NCBI GenBank assembly: GCA_020630195.1
Contig: JAHDBV010000029.1
Coordinates: forward strand, 1 to 45,778
Source of the DNA: Acidimicrobiales bacterium
Lineage (GTDB): Bacteria; Actinomycetota; Acidimicrobiia; Acidimicrobiales; SZUA-35
Length of the DNA stretch: 45,778 bases
Direction of reading: 5' to 3'
Below the pieces are notes generated by a model. The model ran no database searches and was not told the DNA's origin. It was given only the letters and a program-made list of their open reading frames with translations. How positions within the stretch are numbered: position 1 is the stretch's first letter; the number at the start of each line of letters is the position of its first letter. This document shows, piece by piece, positions 1 to 8,685 of the stretch. The translations under genes and the position numbers were made by a program.

Positions 1-225
1 CTCGAAGCGCTCGACACGACCGGCGGTGTCGACGATCTTCATCTGACCGGTGAAGAACGGGTGGCTGGCCGACGAGATGTCGACCTTCGCCAGGGGGTAC
101 GTGTTGCCGTCCTCCCACTCGATCGTCTCCGACGTCTCGATCGTCGACCGGGTGATGAACCGGAAGTCGGCCGAGGCGTCCTCGAACACGACCTCGCGGT
201 ACTCGGGGTGGATTCCAGCCTTCAT
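1..225 (-). CDS. rpmE: 50S ribosomal protein L31, C-terminus cut by window edge
   Basis: The minus-strand frame starts at ATG 225 with [16 protein letters not shown], runs through [20 protein letters not shown] and is still open at base 1, giving 75 residues. The SHPFFTG and GRVERFE segments are the hallmark of L31. The N-terminal Cys pair of zinc-binding L31 is absent, so this resembles the zinc-independent B type. It is a large-subunit protein bridging to the small subunit. A GGAGAG lies 4 nt before the ATG. The gene follows rho by 55 nt, the usual actinobacterial order rho-rpmE. Only the last few residues lie outside the window. Confidence 0.95.
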   Translation of the reverse strand, partial: MKAGIHPEYREVVFEDASADFRFITRSTIETSETIEWEDGNTYPLAKVDISSASHPFFTGQMKIVDTAGRVERFE

Positions 226-280
226 AGGACTCTCCAGTGTGCCGGGACCGGACCACAAAGCGGCCGGGACCCGGGCGATT

Positions 281-1984
281 TCACTTCGCCTTGGCGATTT
301 CGTTCAGGAAGTCGGCGTTGGACTCGAAGGTCTTCAGCCGATCGATGAGCAGTTCGGTGGCAGCCCCGGGGGCTGCGTCCTCGCCGCCGGACACTCCGGT
401 GAGCACCCGCCGCATCTTGTCGATCAGGGTCGCCTGGCGACCGTCGAACAACAACTCCTCGTGACGAGTGCCCGAACCGTCGATGTCGATCGCCGGGAAG
501 ATCCGGCGCTCGGCGAGACGGCGATCGAGCCGCAGCTCGGAGTTCCCGGTGCCCTTGAACTCCTCGAAGATGACCTCGTCCATCCGCGAGCCGGTCTCGA
601 CCAGTGCGGTGGCGATGATGGTGAGCGAGCCACCTTCTTCGAGGTTGCGGGCGGCGCCGAAGAACTTCTTCGGCGGGTAGATCGCCGAGGCGTCCATGCC
701 GCCGGACATGATCCGGCCGCCGGCCGGTGCGTCCATGTTGTAGGCCCGGGTGAGGCGGGTGATGCCGTCGACGATCACGACGACGTCGCGACCCGACTCG
801 ACCAGCCGCTTGGCCCGCTCGATGGTCAGCTCGGCGACGGCGCAGTGCTCCTCGGCCGGGCGATCGAACGTCGAGGCGAGCACCTCGCCCCGCTCGAGGG
901 AGCGGCGCATGTGGGTGACCTCCTCGGGGCGCTCGTCGACGAGCAACACGAGCAGGGTCACCTCCTCGTGGTTCTGTTCGATCGACTTGGCGATGTCGAC
1001 GAGGACCGTCGTCTTGCCGGCCTTGGGCGGCGAGACGACGAGCGACCGCTGGCCCTTGCCGATCGGTGCGACGAGATCGATCATCCGGGTGGTGAGACCG
1101 TGGCGGTGATCGCCGGCCCGCTCGAGCACGAGGCGCTCGTCGGGGAACAGCGGCGTCAGGTCTTCGAAGTGGGGGCGGTCGGCGGCGTCGGCCGCGGGGA
1201 GGCCGTTGACCTCGAGCAGCTCGTGCAACGCGGGGTTCTTCTCGTTGCGGGTGGCCGGCCGGGAGGTGCCGACGAGATGGTCGCCCTTGCGCAGGCCGAA
1301 CTGGCGAACCATCTTCACCGGCACGTAGACGTCGCTGCGGGTACCGATGTGGCCCTTGACCCGGCAGAAGCCGTAGCCGTCGTCGCGCAGATCGAGGAAG
1401 CCAGACATCGGGACGGGCTCGCCCTGTGCCTGGTCCGGGGCGTCGTCGCGGTCGCGGTTGCGGCCCCGCCGACGGCGACGTCGGTTGCCCTGATCGTCGC
1501 CGATCTCCTTCTCGGGTTGGGCCTCGTTGCCCGGGTCGGGGGCCGGGTCGTTGTCGCCCGAGCCCTTGCCGCCCTTCTGGCCGCCGCCCTTCTGCGCGCC
1601 GCCCTTCTGGCCGCCGCCCTCGTCGCCGTCTTCGAGGAGCTCGAGCTCCCACTCGGCGAGCGGCTCGTTCGTCGGACCGTTCCGGCGCTTGCGGTTGCGG
1701 TTGCGGTTCTTGGCCTGGCCGTCACCGCCATTGGCGTTGCCGCCGTTGCCGTTGCCGCCGTTGCTGGCGCCGGCCGGCTTCTGGTCGTCGGCCGGGGCGG
1801 CCTTCGCCGCAGGTGCCTCGGCCGCCGGGGCGTCGCCGCCGCCGGTGAGCGAGAGCACCGAGTCGATCATCTCGGACTTCTTGGTCCGCGGGGTCACCGC
1901 ACCACCGAGTTGGAGCACCATCTCGGCGAGGGCGCCCTTGTCCTTCTTCTCCAGCATGGCTCGCTGTTCGGCAGCGTCGCTCAC
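281..1984 (-). CDS. rho: transcription termination factor Rho
   Basis: This is the hexameric RNA helicase that ends transcription. GTG 1984 is preferred over ATG 1990 because GGAGG lies 8 nt before the GTG but only 2 nt before the ATG; it gives 567 residues. Order: a Rho_N-type helical domain (about 1-46); a low-complexity insertion (about 50-190) rich in Asn, Gly, Gln, Lys and Arg; the RNA-binding fold ([17 protein letters not shown]); then the ATPase, with Walker [10 protein letters not shown], Walker [17 protein letters not shown], the [16 protein letters not shown] stretch and a C-terminal [13 protein letters not shown] loop. High-GC Gram-positives often have such an insertion. The gene lies 165 nt behind thrC and is probably transcribed both from thrC and from its own leader. 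Confidence 0.97.
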   Translation of the reverse strand: MSDAAEQRAMLEKKDKGALAEMVLQLGGAVTPRTKKSEMIDSVLSLTGGGDAPAAEAPAAKAAPADDQKPAGASNGGNGNGGNANGGDGQAKNRNRNRKRRNGPTNEPLAEWELELLEDGDEGGGQKGGAQKGGGQKGGKGSGDNDPAPDPGNEAQPEKEIGDDQGNRRRRRRGRNRDRDDAPDQAQGEPVPMSGFLDLRDDGYGFCRVKGHIGTRSDVYVPVKMVRQFGLRKGDHLVGTSRPATRNEKNPALHELLEVNGLPAADAADRPHFEDLTPLFPDERLVLERAGDHRHGLTTRMIDLVAPIGKGQRSLVVSPPKAGKTTVLVDIAKSIEQNHEEVTLLVLLVDERPEEVTHMRRSLERGEVLASTFDRPAEEHCAVAELTIERAKRLVESGRDVVVIVDGITRLTRAYNMDAPAGGRIMSGGMDASAIYPPKKFFGAARNLEEGGSLTIIATALVETGSRMDEVIFEEFKGTGNSELRLDRRLAERRIFPAIDIDGSGTRHEELLFDGRQATLIDKMRRVLTGVSGGEDAAPGAATELLIDRLKTFESNADFLNEIAKAK

Positions 1985-2054
1985 GTGCATTTCCTCCGGG
2001 TTGGCCCCTCGGGGCCTGCGGGACGTGTCGCCACGGTCGTGGCGGAACACGGGT

Positions 2055-2117
2055 GGACCGAACGGTCCGGGGACCGTCGAGGCGCTGGATGCAGCGGCTC
2101 GACGTTCGGTCAGGGTA
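2055..2117 (-). promoter_or_regulatory. putative rho leader: -10 box and hairpin
   Basis: The 165-nt gap between thrC and rho holds a TANNNT-type box (TACCCT, 2117-2112 on the minus strand). Downstream of it the RNA could fold GGACCG-UU-CGGUCC (2068-2055), with a further GGTCC copy at 2075-2071 that could compete for the GGACC arm. Rho is known to regulate its own leader in other bacteria. A similar role here is inference, and no clear -35 is seen. Confidence 0.25.
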
Positions 2118-2149
2118 CCGCTCGTGCGCCGAATCCGCTGTCGGTGGCC

Positions 2150-3544
2150 TCAGGCGGTGTGACCGCGCAGCGCCCGCATCTCCTCGACGACGGCGCCGAG
2201 GTCGTTCTCGACCGTGGTCACGTATTCGGGTCGATCGTGCAGCTCGGAGAGAAAGGCCGGCAGTTCCGGGCGGACGCCGGTGGCCTGCTCGACGGCGTCG
2301 GGGAACTTGGCGGCGTGAGCGGTGCCGAGCACGACCAGGGGAACGGCGGGATCGCGACGGAGACGACGCCCCACCTCGAGCCCGACCGCCGTGTGTGGCT
2401 CGATGAGCAGATCCAACTCGTCGTGGACACGTGCGATCTCGGCCAGCGTGCCGTCGTCGTCGAGACGGCCGAAGTCGAACTCGGCGCCGATGCGGGTCAT
2501 CCACCCTGCCGGCACCTCGGCTCGGCCGTCGGCCCGGAACGTGGTGAGCAGTTCGGCGACGGCGGCACCGTCACGGTCGGCCGATTCCCAGAGCAGTCGT
2601 TCGAAGTTCGACGACACCTGGATGTCCATCGACGGCGACAGCGACGGCACCACGGCTTCCGCGTCGAGCGCGCCGGTCTCCATGCAGCGGGTCAGGACGT
2701 CGTTGCGGTTGGAGGCCACGATCAGCTGATCGACCTCGAGCCCCATGCGCTTCGCGTACCAACCGGCGAGCACGTTGCCGAAGTTGCCGGTGGGCACGGC
2801 GAACGAGACCGGACCCCCGTCGGGCGCCAGCGCCTTCGCCGCGGTGACGTAGTAGACGATCTGGGCCATGACCCGGCCCCAGTTGATCGAGTTGACGGCG
2901 GCGAGGCCGAGCTCGTCGCGCAGCGACGGATCGGCGAACGCGGCCTTCACCAGATCCTGGCAGTCGTCGAAGTTGCCACGCACGGCGACGTTGCGGATGT
3001 TCGGCGCGTCGACGGTGGTCATCTGACGGCGCTGGACCTCCGACACCCGACCCTCGGGATGGAGGATCACGACGTCGACACCGCTGCGGTCGGCGAGGGC
3101 CTCGATCGCGGCCGAGCCGGTGTCGCCGGAGGTGGCACCGATCACGGTGACCCGGTCACCTCGGCGGGCGAGCTCCCGGTCGAGCAGGCGCCCGACGAGC
3201 TGGAGGGCGATGTCCTTGAACGCGAGCGTCGGACCCCACGACAGGTCGAGCAGGTGCACGTTGTCGCCGAGATCCGTGAGGGGTGCGACGTCGGGGTGGC
3301 GGAAGCTCGCATAGGCCGCGGCCACATCCTCGGCGAACCCCTCGAGCTCGACGGCGCCGTCGACGAACGGGGCCATGACCGCTCGGGCGATGGAGACGTA
3401 GTCGTCGAGGCCGTCGAGATCGGGAAGCGACGGCACCTCGGTGGGGCAGTAGAGCCCGCCGTCGGTGGCGAGCCCCGTCATCAGCACATCCGCGAAGTCG
3501 AGCTCCGGGGCGGCGCCCCGGGTCGATGCGTACCGGAGTGTCAC
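2150..3544 (-). CDS. thrC: threonine synthase
   Basis: A PLP enzyme converting O-phosphohomoserine to threonine, the last step of threonine synthesis. The 464 residues begin with the typical N-terminal pattern (MTLRYASTRG, then ATDGGLYCPTEVP), have the PLP-lysine segment LAFKDIALQL at about 109-118 and the SGDTGSAA phosphate loop at about 140. Length and N-terminus match the long ThrC form of the E. coli/yeast type. GTG 3544 overlaps the hom stop by 4 nt (GTGA), so the two are translationally coupled. Actinobacteria usually have thrB next; here rho follows directly. Confidence 0.95.
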   Translation of the reverse strand: MTLRYASTRGAAPELDFADVLMTGLATDGGLYCPTEVPSLPDLDGLDDYVSIARAVMAPFVDGAVELEGFAEDVAAAYASFRHPDVAPLTDLGDNVHLLDLSWGPTLAFKDIALQLVGRLLDRELARRGDRVTVIGATSGDTGSAAIEALADRSGVDVVILHPEGRVSEVQRRQMTTVDAPNIRNVAVRGNFDDCQDLVKAAFADPSLRDELGLAAVNSINWGRVMAQIVYYVTAAKALAPDGGPVSFAVPTGNFGNVLAGWYAKRMGLEVDQLIVASNRNDVLTRCMETGALDAEAVVPSLSPSMDIQVSSNFERLLWESADRDGAAVAELLTTFRADGRAEVPAGWMTRIGAEFDFGRLDDDGTLAEIARVHDELDLLIEPHTAVGLEVGRRLRRDPAVPLVVLGTAHAAKFPDAVEQATGVRPELPAFLSELHDRPEYVTTVENDLGAVVEEMRALRGHTA

Positions 3545-4863
3545 GAGATGACCCGCAGCATCGTGCCCACACCGTGCACGGCATCGAGCGCGGCCAGGTC
3601 GGCGAGGGTCGACTGGATGTCGCGCTCGGTCGCCTCGTGGGTCACGAACACGAGACGGGCCTCGGCGTCGAGGCCCTCCTGTTCCATCGAACGGATGGAG
3701 ACCCCGTGGGCGCCGAACACACCGGCCACCTCGGCGAGCACGCCCGGCGCGTCGGCCACCTCGAGGTTGAGGTAGTAGGCAGAGGACTGGTCGTCGATCG
3801 GGCGGATCGGCACGGCCGGACCACCCGGAACCGGGTGATAGGTCTCGCGCACGCGGTTGCCCGCGGCGTCGATGAGATCGCCGAGCACGGCCGAGGCCGT
3901 CGGGCGGCCGCCGGCGCCACGGCCGTAGAACATGAGCTCGCCGGCATCCGCTCCCTCGACGAACACGGCGTTGAACGAACCGCGCACCGAGGCGAGGGGG
4001 TGGTCGTCGACGACCATCGACGGGTGCACCCGCACCCCGATCTCGTAGGGCGCGGCGTCGGTGCCGTCACCGAACCGCTCCGCGATGGCGAGCAGCTTGA
4101 TCTGGTAGCCGAGCCGGTTGGCGAACGCGATGTCGGCGGCCGAGATGTTGCTGATGCCCTCGTGGTACACGTCGCCCGCCGCGACCTTCGCCCCGAAGGC
4201 GATGGAGGCCATGATCGCCGCCTTGGCGCCGGCGTCGTATCCCTCGACGTCGGCCGTGGGGTCACGCTCCGCGTAGCCGAGGTTCTGGGCCTCGGTGAGG
4301 GCGTCGGCGTAGTCGGCGCCGAGCTCGGTCATCTGCGTGAGGATGTAGTTGGTGGTGCCGTTGACGATGCCCATCACCCGGCTCACGTCCTCACCGAGGA
4401 GCGATTCGCGTAGCGGCCGGATGATCGGGATCGCAGCCGCGGCGGCGGCTTCGAACAGCAGGTCGACGCGGGCCTCGGCGGCGGCGTCGGCCAGCTCCTG
4501 GCCGCAGTTGGCCAGCAGTTCCTTGTTGGCCGTGATGACGGGCTTGCGGTTGGCGAGTGCGGCGAGGATCAGCTCGCGGGCGGGCTCGATGCCACCGATC
4601 ACCTCGACGATGACGTCGATGTCGGGATCGGCCACCACGGCGCGTGCGTCGGTGGTCAGCAGACCGGCGGTGGCCCCGCCACCCCGGTTCTTGCTGGCGC
4701 TGCGCACGGCGATGGCACCGATCTCGAGGCGGATGCCGGTGCGGGCCTCGATGTCGGCGCCACGTTCACCGAGCATGTCGACGAGAGCACCGCCGACGGT
4801 GCCACAGCCGAGCAGCCCCACTCGGATCGTTCGGACCTGGGCATCAGCGGTGTCGGTGCTCAC
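3541..4863 (-). CDS. hom: homoserine dehydrogenase with C-terminal ACT domain
   Basis: Reduces aspartate semialdehyde to homoserine, the branch-point step towards threonine and methionine. The 440 residues carry the NAD(P) loop VGLLGCGTVGGALV at about 15-28, the catalytic region with GIVNGTTNYILTQM and AYADALTEAQ-like helices, and a C-terminal ACT-type domain (about 355-435, starting YYLNLEVADAPGVLAEVAGV), which in this family mediates threonine feedback. GTG 4863 lies 6 nt after a TAGCCT box, so it is probably leaderless. It is the first gene of a hom-thrC unit and is divergent from the toxin-antitoxin pair. Confidence 0.96.
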   Translation of the reverse strand: MSTDTADAQVRTIRVGLLGCGTVGGALVDMLGERGADIEARTGIRLEIGAIAVRSASKNRGGGATAGLLTTDARAVVADPDIDVIVEVIGGIEPARELILAALANRKPVITANKELLANCGQELADAAAEARVDLLFEAAAAAAIPIIRPLRESLLGEDVSRVMGIVNGTTNYILTQMTELGADYADALTEAQNLGYAERDPTADVEGYDAGAKAAIMASIAFGAKVAAGDVYHEGISNISAADIAFANRLGYQIKLLAIAERFGDGTDAAPYEIGVRVHPSMVVDDHPLASVRGSFNAVFVEGADAGELMFYGRGAGGRPTASAVLGDLIDAAGNRVRETYHPVPGGPAVPIRPIDDQSSAYYLNLEVADAPGVLAEVAGVFGAHGVSIRSMEQEGLDAEARLVFVTHEATERDIQSTLADLAALDAVHGVGTMLRVIS

Positions 4864-4869
4864 GAGCGC

Positions 4870-4875
4870 AGGCTA
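4870..4875 (-). promoter_or_regulatory. putative -10 box of a leaderless hom transcript
   Basis: Reading the minus strand, TAGCCT (4875-4870) ends 6 nt before the GTG of hom, and no ribosome binding site is visible. TANNNT at this distance is the usual arrangement of leaderless actinobacterial genes. No convincing -35 is seen. Confidence 0.4.
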
Positions 4876-5019
4876 TCCCTGGCCCCTCCCCCACCCCGGA
4901 CCCAATTCACCGCGCCGGAACTCCGTGGCGGTCGGTGGCTCGCTCCCTCGGCCGGCGACGCCTTCCTGGCCGGGTGCGTGTGATCCGGCAACGTGTCGGA
5001 CGTGCGATCCGAACCGGCC

Positions 5020-5038
5020 GGTATCACTTTGATACCAT
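5020..5038 (+). promoter_or_regulatory. operator palindrome overlapping the toxin-antitoxin promoter
   Basis: GGTATC-ACTTT-GATACC (5020-5036) is a perfect 6-bp inverted repeat with a 5-bp spacer. The right arm overlaps a TANNNT box, TACCAT (5033-5038), which ends 6 nt before the ATG at 5045. Ribbon-helix-helix antitoxins commonly bind such repeats in their own promoter, so autorepression by occlusion of the -10 is the likely reading. There is no Shine-Dalgarno, consistent with a leaderless message. Confidence 0.7.
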
Positions 5039-5044
5039 CTCCGG

Positions 5045-5248
5045 ATGGCCATGACCCTTCGGTTGACCGACGACGAGCAGGCAGCGCTCAAGGCACGCGC
5101 CGAGGCAGAGGGCATCTCCATGCAGGATGCGGCCCGTCGGGCCATTCGCGAGTTCGTGGAGCTGGCCGACCACCGTGAGCGGGTGTCGATTGCTGCCGAA
5201 CGTGTGACGAGAGCTCATGCCGACGCGCTCCGACGGCTCGGCGAGTGA
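5045..5248 (+). CDS. ribbon-helix-helix (CopG/Arc-type) antitoxin
   Basis: A 67-residue protein. MTLRLTDDEQAALKARAEAE forms the expected beta strand plus helix, followed by GISMQDAARRAIREFVE, the second helix of a ribbon-helix-helix DNA-binding dimer. The charged tail (about 45-67) would be the toxin-neutralising part. Its last codon and stop overlap the toxin start at 5245 (GTGA). The start could be 5045 or ATG 5051; 5045 is preferred from the spacing to the -10 box. It probably represses its own promoter through the palindrome at 5020-5036. Phd, the usual Doc partner, has a different fold; RHH-Doc pairings do occur in actinobacteria. Confidence 0.85.
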   Translation: MAMTLRLTDDEQAALKARAEAEGISMQDAARRAIREFVELADHRERVSIAAERVTRAHADALRRLGE

Positions 5249-5628
5249 GCCGGATCGAGTACCTCACGCTCGACGATCTGCTCGAGCTCGCGGCGCTTCT
5301 GCTCGGAACCCCCGTTCCGGTTCGCGACATCGGCCTGCTCGGCGCCGCGGCTGCTCGACCCTCGACGACGGTGTTCGGCGACGATGCCTACCCCGACCTC
5401 TGGACGAAGGCGGCGGCGCTCGCACAGTCGATCGTGAAGAACCACGCACTCATCGATGGGAACAAGCGCCTCGGCTGGCTCGCCACCGCTGTCTTCTTCG
5501 AGATCAACGGCCACGACGTCACGACCATCTCGAACCAGGACGTCTACGACCTGGTCATGACGATCGCGGCCGGCGATCTCGATGTCGACGAGATCGCCGA
5601 GCGGCTCCGCGTTCTCCTCAACGGCTGA
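5245..5628 (+). CDS. doc: Doc-type (Fic fold) toxin
   Basis: 127 residues starting at GTG 5245 (MSRIEYLTLDDLLELAALLL). Doc proteins are Fic-fold kinases that phosphorylate elongation factor Tu and stop translation. The active-site loop HALIDGNKRLGW (about 72-83) supplies the His and the [ND][AG]NKR anion-binding segment of the family, with Leu where P1 Doc has Phe. The GLLGAAAARP segment near 33-42 is also typical. Length matches Doc (about 125 residues). The pair is inserted between lysA and hom, genes that are normally adjacent, and is oriented against both. The antitoxin is not Phd. Confidence 0.88.
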   Translation: MSRIEYLTLDDLLELAALLLGTPVPVRDIGLLGAAAARPSTTVFGDDAYPDLWTKAAALAQSIVKNHALIDGNKRLGWLATAVFFEINGHDVTTISNQDVYDLVMTIAAGDLDVDEIAERLRVLLNG

Positions 5629-5694
5629 CAGACGCGCACCGGCTCGATCCGGCGCTTCCCTCGCTGCGACACGCCGGAGATCGTTCTTCCAGAG

Positions 5695-6966
5695 TCAGCC
5701 GACGTCGGTGCGGAGCAGGTCCTCGTCGGTCTCGCGGCGCACCACGAGTCGGGCGTCGCCGTTGCGGCAGAACACAACGGGCGGACGGAGGATCTTGTTG
5801 TAGTTCGAGCCCATCGAATGGCCATAGGCACCGGTCACCGGCGTGGCGAGCAGATCGCCGACCGCGAGGTCGTCCGGCACCCGACCCTCACGGACCAGCA
5901 GGTCACCCGACTCGCAGTGCTTGCCGACCACGCGCACCTCACGGGTTCGCTCGGCGGCGACCGCCCGCGGCAGGAACGTCTCGTAGCCCGAGCCGTAGAG
6001 CACCGGCCGTGGGTTGTCGCTCATGCCGCCGTCGACGGCGACGTAGGTGCGGATGCCGTCGAGGTGTTTCACCGTGCCGACCGTGTAGACGGTGATCGCG
6101 GCGGCCGCCGCGATCGACCGACCGGGTTCGATGCCGAGATGCGCGGTCACGCCGGCCTTGGCCGCCTCGGCCTTCAACACGTTCGCCCACTGCGAGATCG
6201 ACGCCGACTCCTCACCCTCGACATACGCCACGCCGAGGCCACCACCGACGATGAGTTCGGGCAGGCCGTAGGGCTCGGCGAACTCCGCCACGACGGCGAG
6301 GGCCTGGGCGAACGACGCCACTCGGAACACCTGCGAGCCGATGTGACAGTGGATGCCGACGAGTTCGACGGCGTCGGACGCCTGGGCTCGACGCACGGCT
6401 TCGGCGGCGAGCCCGGTGGAGACGGTGAAGCCGAACTTCGAATCGTCCTGACCCGTGGCGATGAACTCGTGCGTCTCGGCCTTCACGCCGGGGGTGACGC
6501 GCACCAGGATCTTCGGGGCGGTGCGACCGGCGGCGACCAACGCCTCGATCCGGTCGAGCTCCTCGAACGAGTCGACGACGATGCGGCCAACCCCGGCCTC
6601 GAGGGCACGATCGAGCTCGGCGACCGACTTGTTGTTGCCGTGGAAGGCGAGTCGCTCGGGATCCGCACCCGCGGCCAATGCGACCGCGATCTCGCCACCG
6701 GAGGCGACGTCGAGACCGAGCCCGGCCTCCAGGGCGATCTTCGCCATGGCCTTACAGAGGAACGCCTTCGTGGCATAGACCGCGTGCTCACCGAAGGCGT
6801 CGAACGCCTCGGCGCATCGCGCCCGCAGGTGATCCTCGTCGTAGATGAAGACGGGGGTGCCGAACTCGTCGGCGACCGCGGCGACGTCGCAACCACCGAT
6901 GAGCAGCTGGCCTTCGGGGCCGACCTCGGCGTTGTCGGGCAGGAGGTGGAACGGCAGCGCCGTCAT
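5695..6966 (-). CDS. lysA: diaminopimelate decarboxylase
   Basis: A PLP enzyme making lysine from meso-diaminopimelate. About 423 residues with the fold-III decarboxylase pattern: PLP lysine in YATKAFLCKAM (about 67-77), HCHIGSQV (about 210-217), the phosphate loop VGGGLGVAY (about 252-260) and the CESGDLLV dimer-interface active-site segment near 353-360. ATG 6966 shares one base with the argS stop (TGATG); GTG 6969 is the alternative. argS-lysA order is typical of actinobacteria. The hom gene that normally follows is separated by the toxin-antitoxin pair. Confidence 0.96.
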   Translation of the reverse strand: MTALPFHLLPDNAEVGPEGQLLIGGCDVAAVADEFGTPVFIYDEDHLRARCAEAFDAFGEHAVYATKAFLCKAMAKIALEAGLGLDVASGGEIAVALAAGADPERLAFHGNNKSVAELDRALEAGVGRIVVDSFEELDRIEALVAAGRTAPKILVRVTPGVKAETHEFIATGQDDSKFGFTVSTGLAAEAVRRAQASDAVELVGIHCHIGSQVFRVASFAQALAVVAEFAEPYGLPELIVGGGLGVAYVEGEESASISQWANVLKAEAAKAGVTAHLGIEPGRSIAAAAAITVYTVGTVKHLDGIRTYVAVDGGMSDNPRPVLYGSGYETFLPRAVAAERTREVRVVGKHCESGDLLVREGRVPDDLAVGDLLATPVTGAYGHSMGSNYNKILRPPVVFCRNGDARLVVRRETDEDLLRTDVG

Positions 6967-8567
6967 CACATCTGCTCGGGTGCGTCGACGCCGAGCAGGT
7001 CGAGCCCGATCGACAGTCCGACCCGGGCGGCCTCGGTGAGCCAGCGACGGGCCTGGGCGAGGTCGGGGTCGACGTCGGAGCGCAGCACCGGGCAGTCGCG
7101 GTAGAAGCCGTGGAAGTCGGAGGCGAGCTCCCGTACCCAGGTGGTGATCTTGTGCGGCGCTCGATCGGCGACCGCGATCTCGAGGATCTCCGGCAGCGTC
7201 GACAGCGTCTTGAGCAACGCGATCTCGCGCTCGTGGGTGAGGCCGGACAGATCGACCTCGGCCAGCGGCTGGCGAACGGCGCCGACCTCGACGGCCTTGC
7301 GCTCGATCGAGTGGATCCGGGCGTTGGCGTACTGGACGTAGAAGACCGGGTTCTCCGAGGCCTGGGTCCGGAGCACGTCGATGTCGATCACCTGCGAGGT
7401 GTCGATCGACTGGAGCAGGTAGGCGAAGCGGGCGACGTCGGGGCCGACCTCGTCGACCAGGTCGGCGAGCTCGACCATCGTGCCGGTCCGCTTCGAGAGC
7501 TTCACTTCGTCGCCGTCGCGCACGAGCTTGACGTTCTGCCCGATGATCGCCTGGAAGCTGTCGGCCTCGTGGCCGAGGAAGATCAGCGCGGCCCGCATCC
7601 GAGCGACGTAGCCGTGATGGTCTGCGCCGAGGATGTTGATGAGCGTGTCGCCCCGGGCGTACTTGTCGGCGTGGTAGGCGATGTCAGGCAGCAGGTAGGT
7701 GGGCTCACCGTCGGACTTGATGAGCACGCGGTCCTTGTCGTCGCCGTGGTCGGTGGTGCGCAGCCAGACCGCACCACCTTCCTCGTACACCGCACCGGTG
7801 GCCCGGAGCTCGGCGAGCACCCGCTCCATGGCACCGCTCGCGACGAGAGCGGCCTCGGACGACCACGTGTCGAAGGTGACGTGCATCGCCTTGAGCGACG
7901 CATCCTGCTCGGCGTGCGCCTTCTCCAAGCCCCAGGCCCGCGGGTCGGCGTCGGCCGGCATCTCGGCCGCCCAATCGATGATGTACTGGCCCTGATACCC
8001 GTCCTCGGGGAGCGCGGTGCCGTCACGGCGAGCGATGAGGGAGTTGGCGTAGTGGCCGATCTGCACACCCCGGTCGTTGACGTAGAACTCCCGATGGGCG
8101 ACGTGGCCGGTCCGCTCGAGAAGCCGAGCGAGCGAGTCGCCGTAGGCGGCCCACCGGCCGTGGCCGGCGTGCAGCGGGCCGGTCGGGTTGGCCGAGACGA
8201 ACTCGACGTTGACGGTCGCACCCTCGCCGAGATTCGGCTTGGCCCAGTCGTCACCGGCCTCGACGATCTCGACGAGCAGCTCGTGCAGCCAGGTGGGCGC
8301 GAGCCGGAAGTTCACGAACCCCGGCCCGGCGATCTCGATGCCCTCGACATGGGGCAGTTCGGCGGCGGCGAGCTCGTCGGCCAGGGACTGCCCGAGCTCC
8401 CGAGGGTTCCGCCCCACCGCCTTCGAGCAGACGAGGGCGGCGTTGGTCGACCAGTCGCCGTGCTCGGGTCGAGCCGGACGCTCGAGCACGACGGCGGCGG
8501 GCACGGGGTCGATCCCCAGCCGGCCGAGGGCGGCACGGACGTCGTCGAGCAGGCGGTCTCTCAGCAT
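6966..8567 (-). CDS. argS: arginyl-tRNA synthetase
   Basis: Charges tRNA-Arg. ATG 8567 (MLRDRLLDDVRAALGRLG) is preferred over upstream starts because it matches the family N-terminus; 533 residues. It has the class I signature NPTGPLHAGHGRWA (HIGH-like, about 123-136), the KMSKS-like loop VKLSKRTGTM (about 358-367) and the alpha-helical anticodon-binding DALR domain at the C-terminus (QYANARIHSI onwards). It overlaps lysA at its stop. A tRNA-Arg(CCG) gene lies about 120 bp upstream on the other strand. Confidence 0.97.
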   Translation of the reverse strand: MLRDRLLDDVRAALGRLGIDPVPAAVVLERPARPEHGDWSTNAALVCSKAVGRNPRELGQSLADELAAAELPHVEGIEIAGPGFVNFRLAPTWLHELLVEIVEAGDDWAKPNLGEGATVNVEFVSANPTGPLHAGHGRWAAYGDSLARLLERTGHVAHREFYVNDRGVQIGHYANSLIARRDGTALPEDGYQGQYIIDWAAEMPADADPRAWGLEKAHAEQDASLKAMHVTFDTWSSEAALVASGAMERVLAELRATGAVYEEGGAVWLRTTDHGDDKDRVLIKSDGEPTYLLPDIAYHADKYARGDTLINILGADHHGYVARMRAALIFLGHEADSFQAIIGQNVKLVRDGDEVKLSKRTGTMVELADLVDEVGPDVARFAYLLQSIDTSQVIDIDVLRTQASENPVFYVQYANARIHSIERKAVEVGAVRQPLAEVDLSGLTHEREIALLKTLSTLPEILEIAVADRAPHKITTWVRELASDFHGFYRDCPVLRSDVDPDLAQARRWLTEAARVGLSIGLDLLGVDAPEQM

Positions 8568-8668
8568 GGTCTTCCCGTCGGGAGGGGGCGAGGGTTGACC
8601 GGCCAGGGTACCGGCGGGGTCCCACCGCAATCCGCTCAATTCCGCGCTGGCCCACCGTGGGGAAGCGC

Positions 8669-8674
8669 TAGGGT
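8669..8674 (+). promoter_or_regulatory. putative -10 box of tRNA-Arg
   Basis: TAGGGT ends 11 nt before the first base of the mature tRNA, in the 118-bp gap between the divergent argS start and the tRNA. No good -35 is seen. Confidence 0.3.
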
Positions 8675-8685
8675 GTGCCGCCCCT

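Noticed and set aside
50..3775. Very long plus-strand open frame antisense to rho, thrC and hom
   Set aside because: It mirrors the codon bias of the real minus-strand genes in a high-GC genome, and its residues (Gly/Val/Asp/His-rich) match no protein. The same applies to long frames opposite the ABC, sdaA, Wzz and argS genes.
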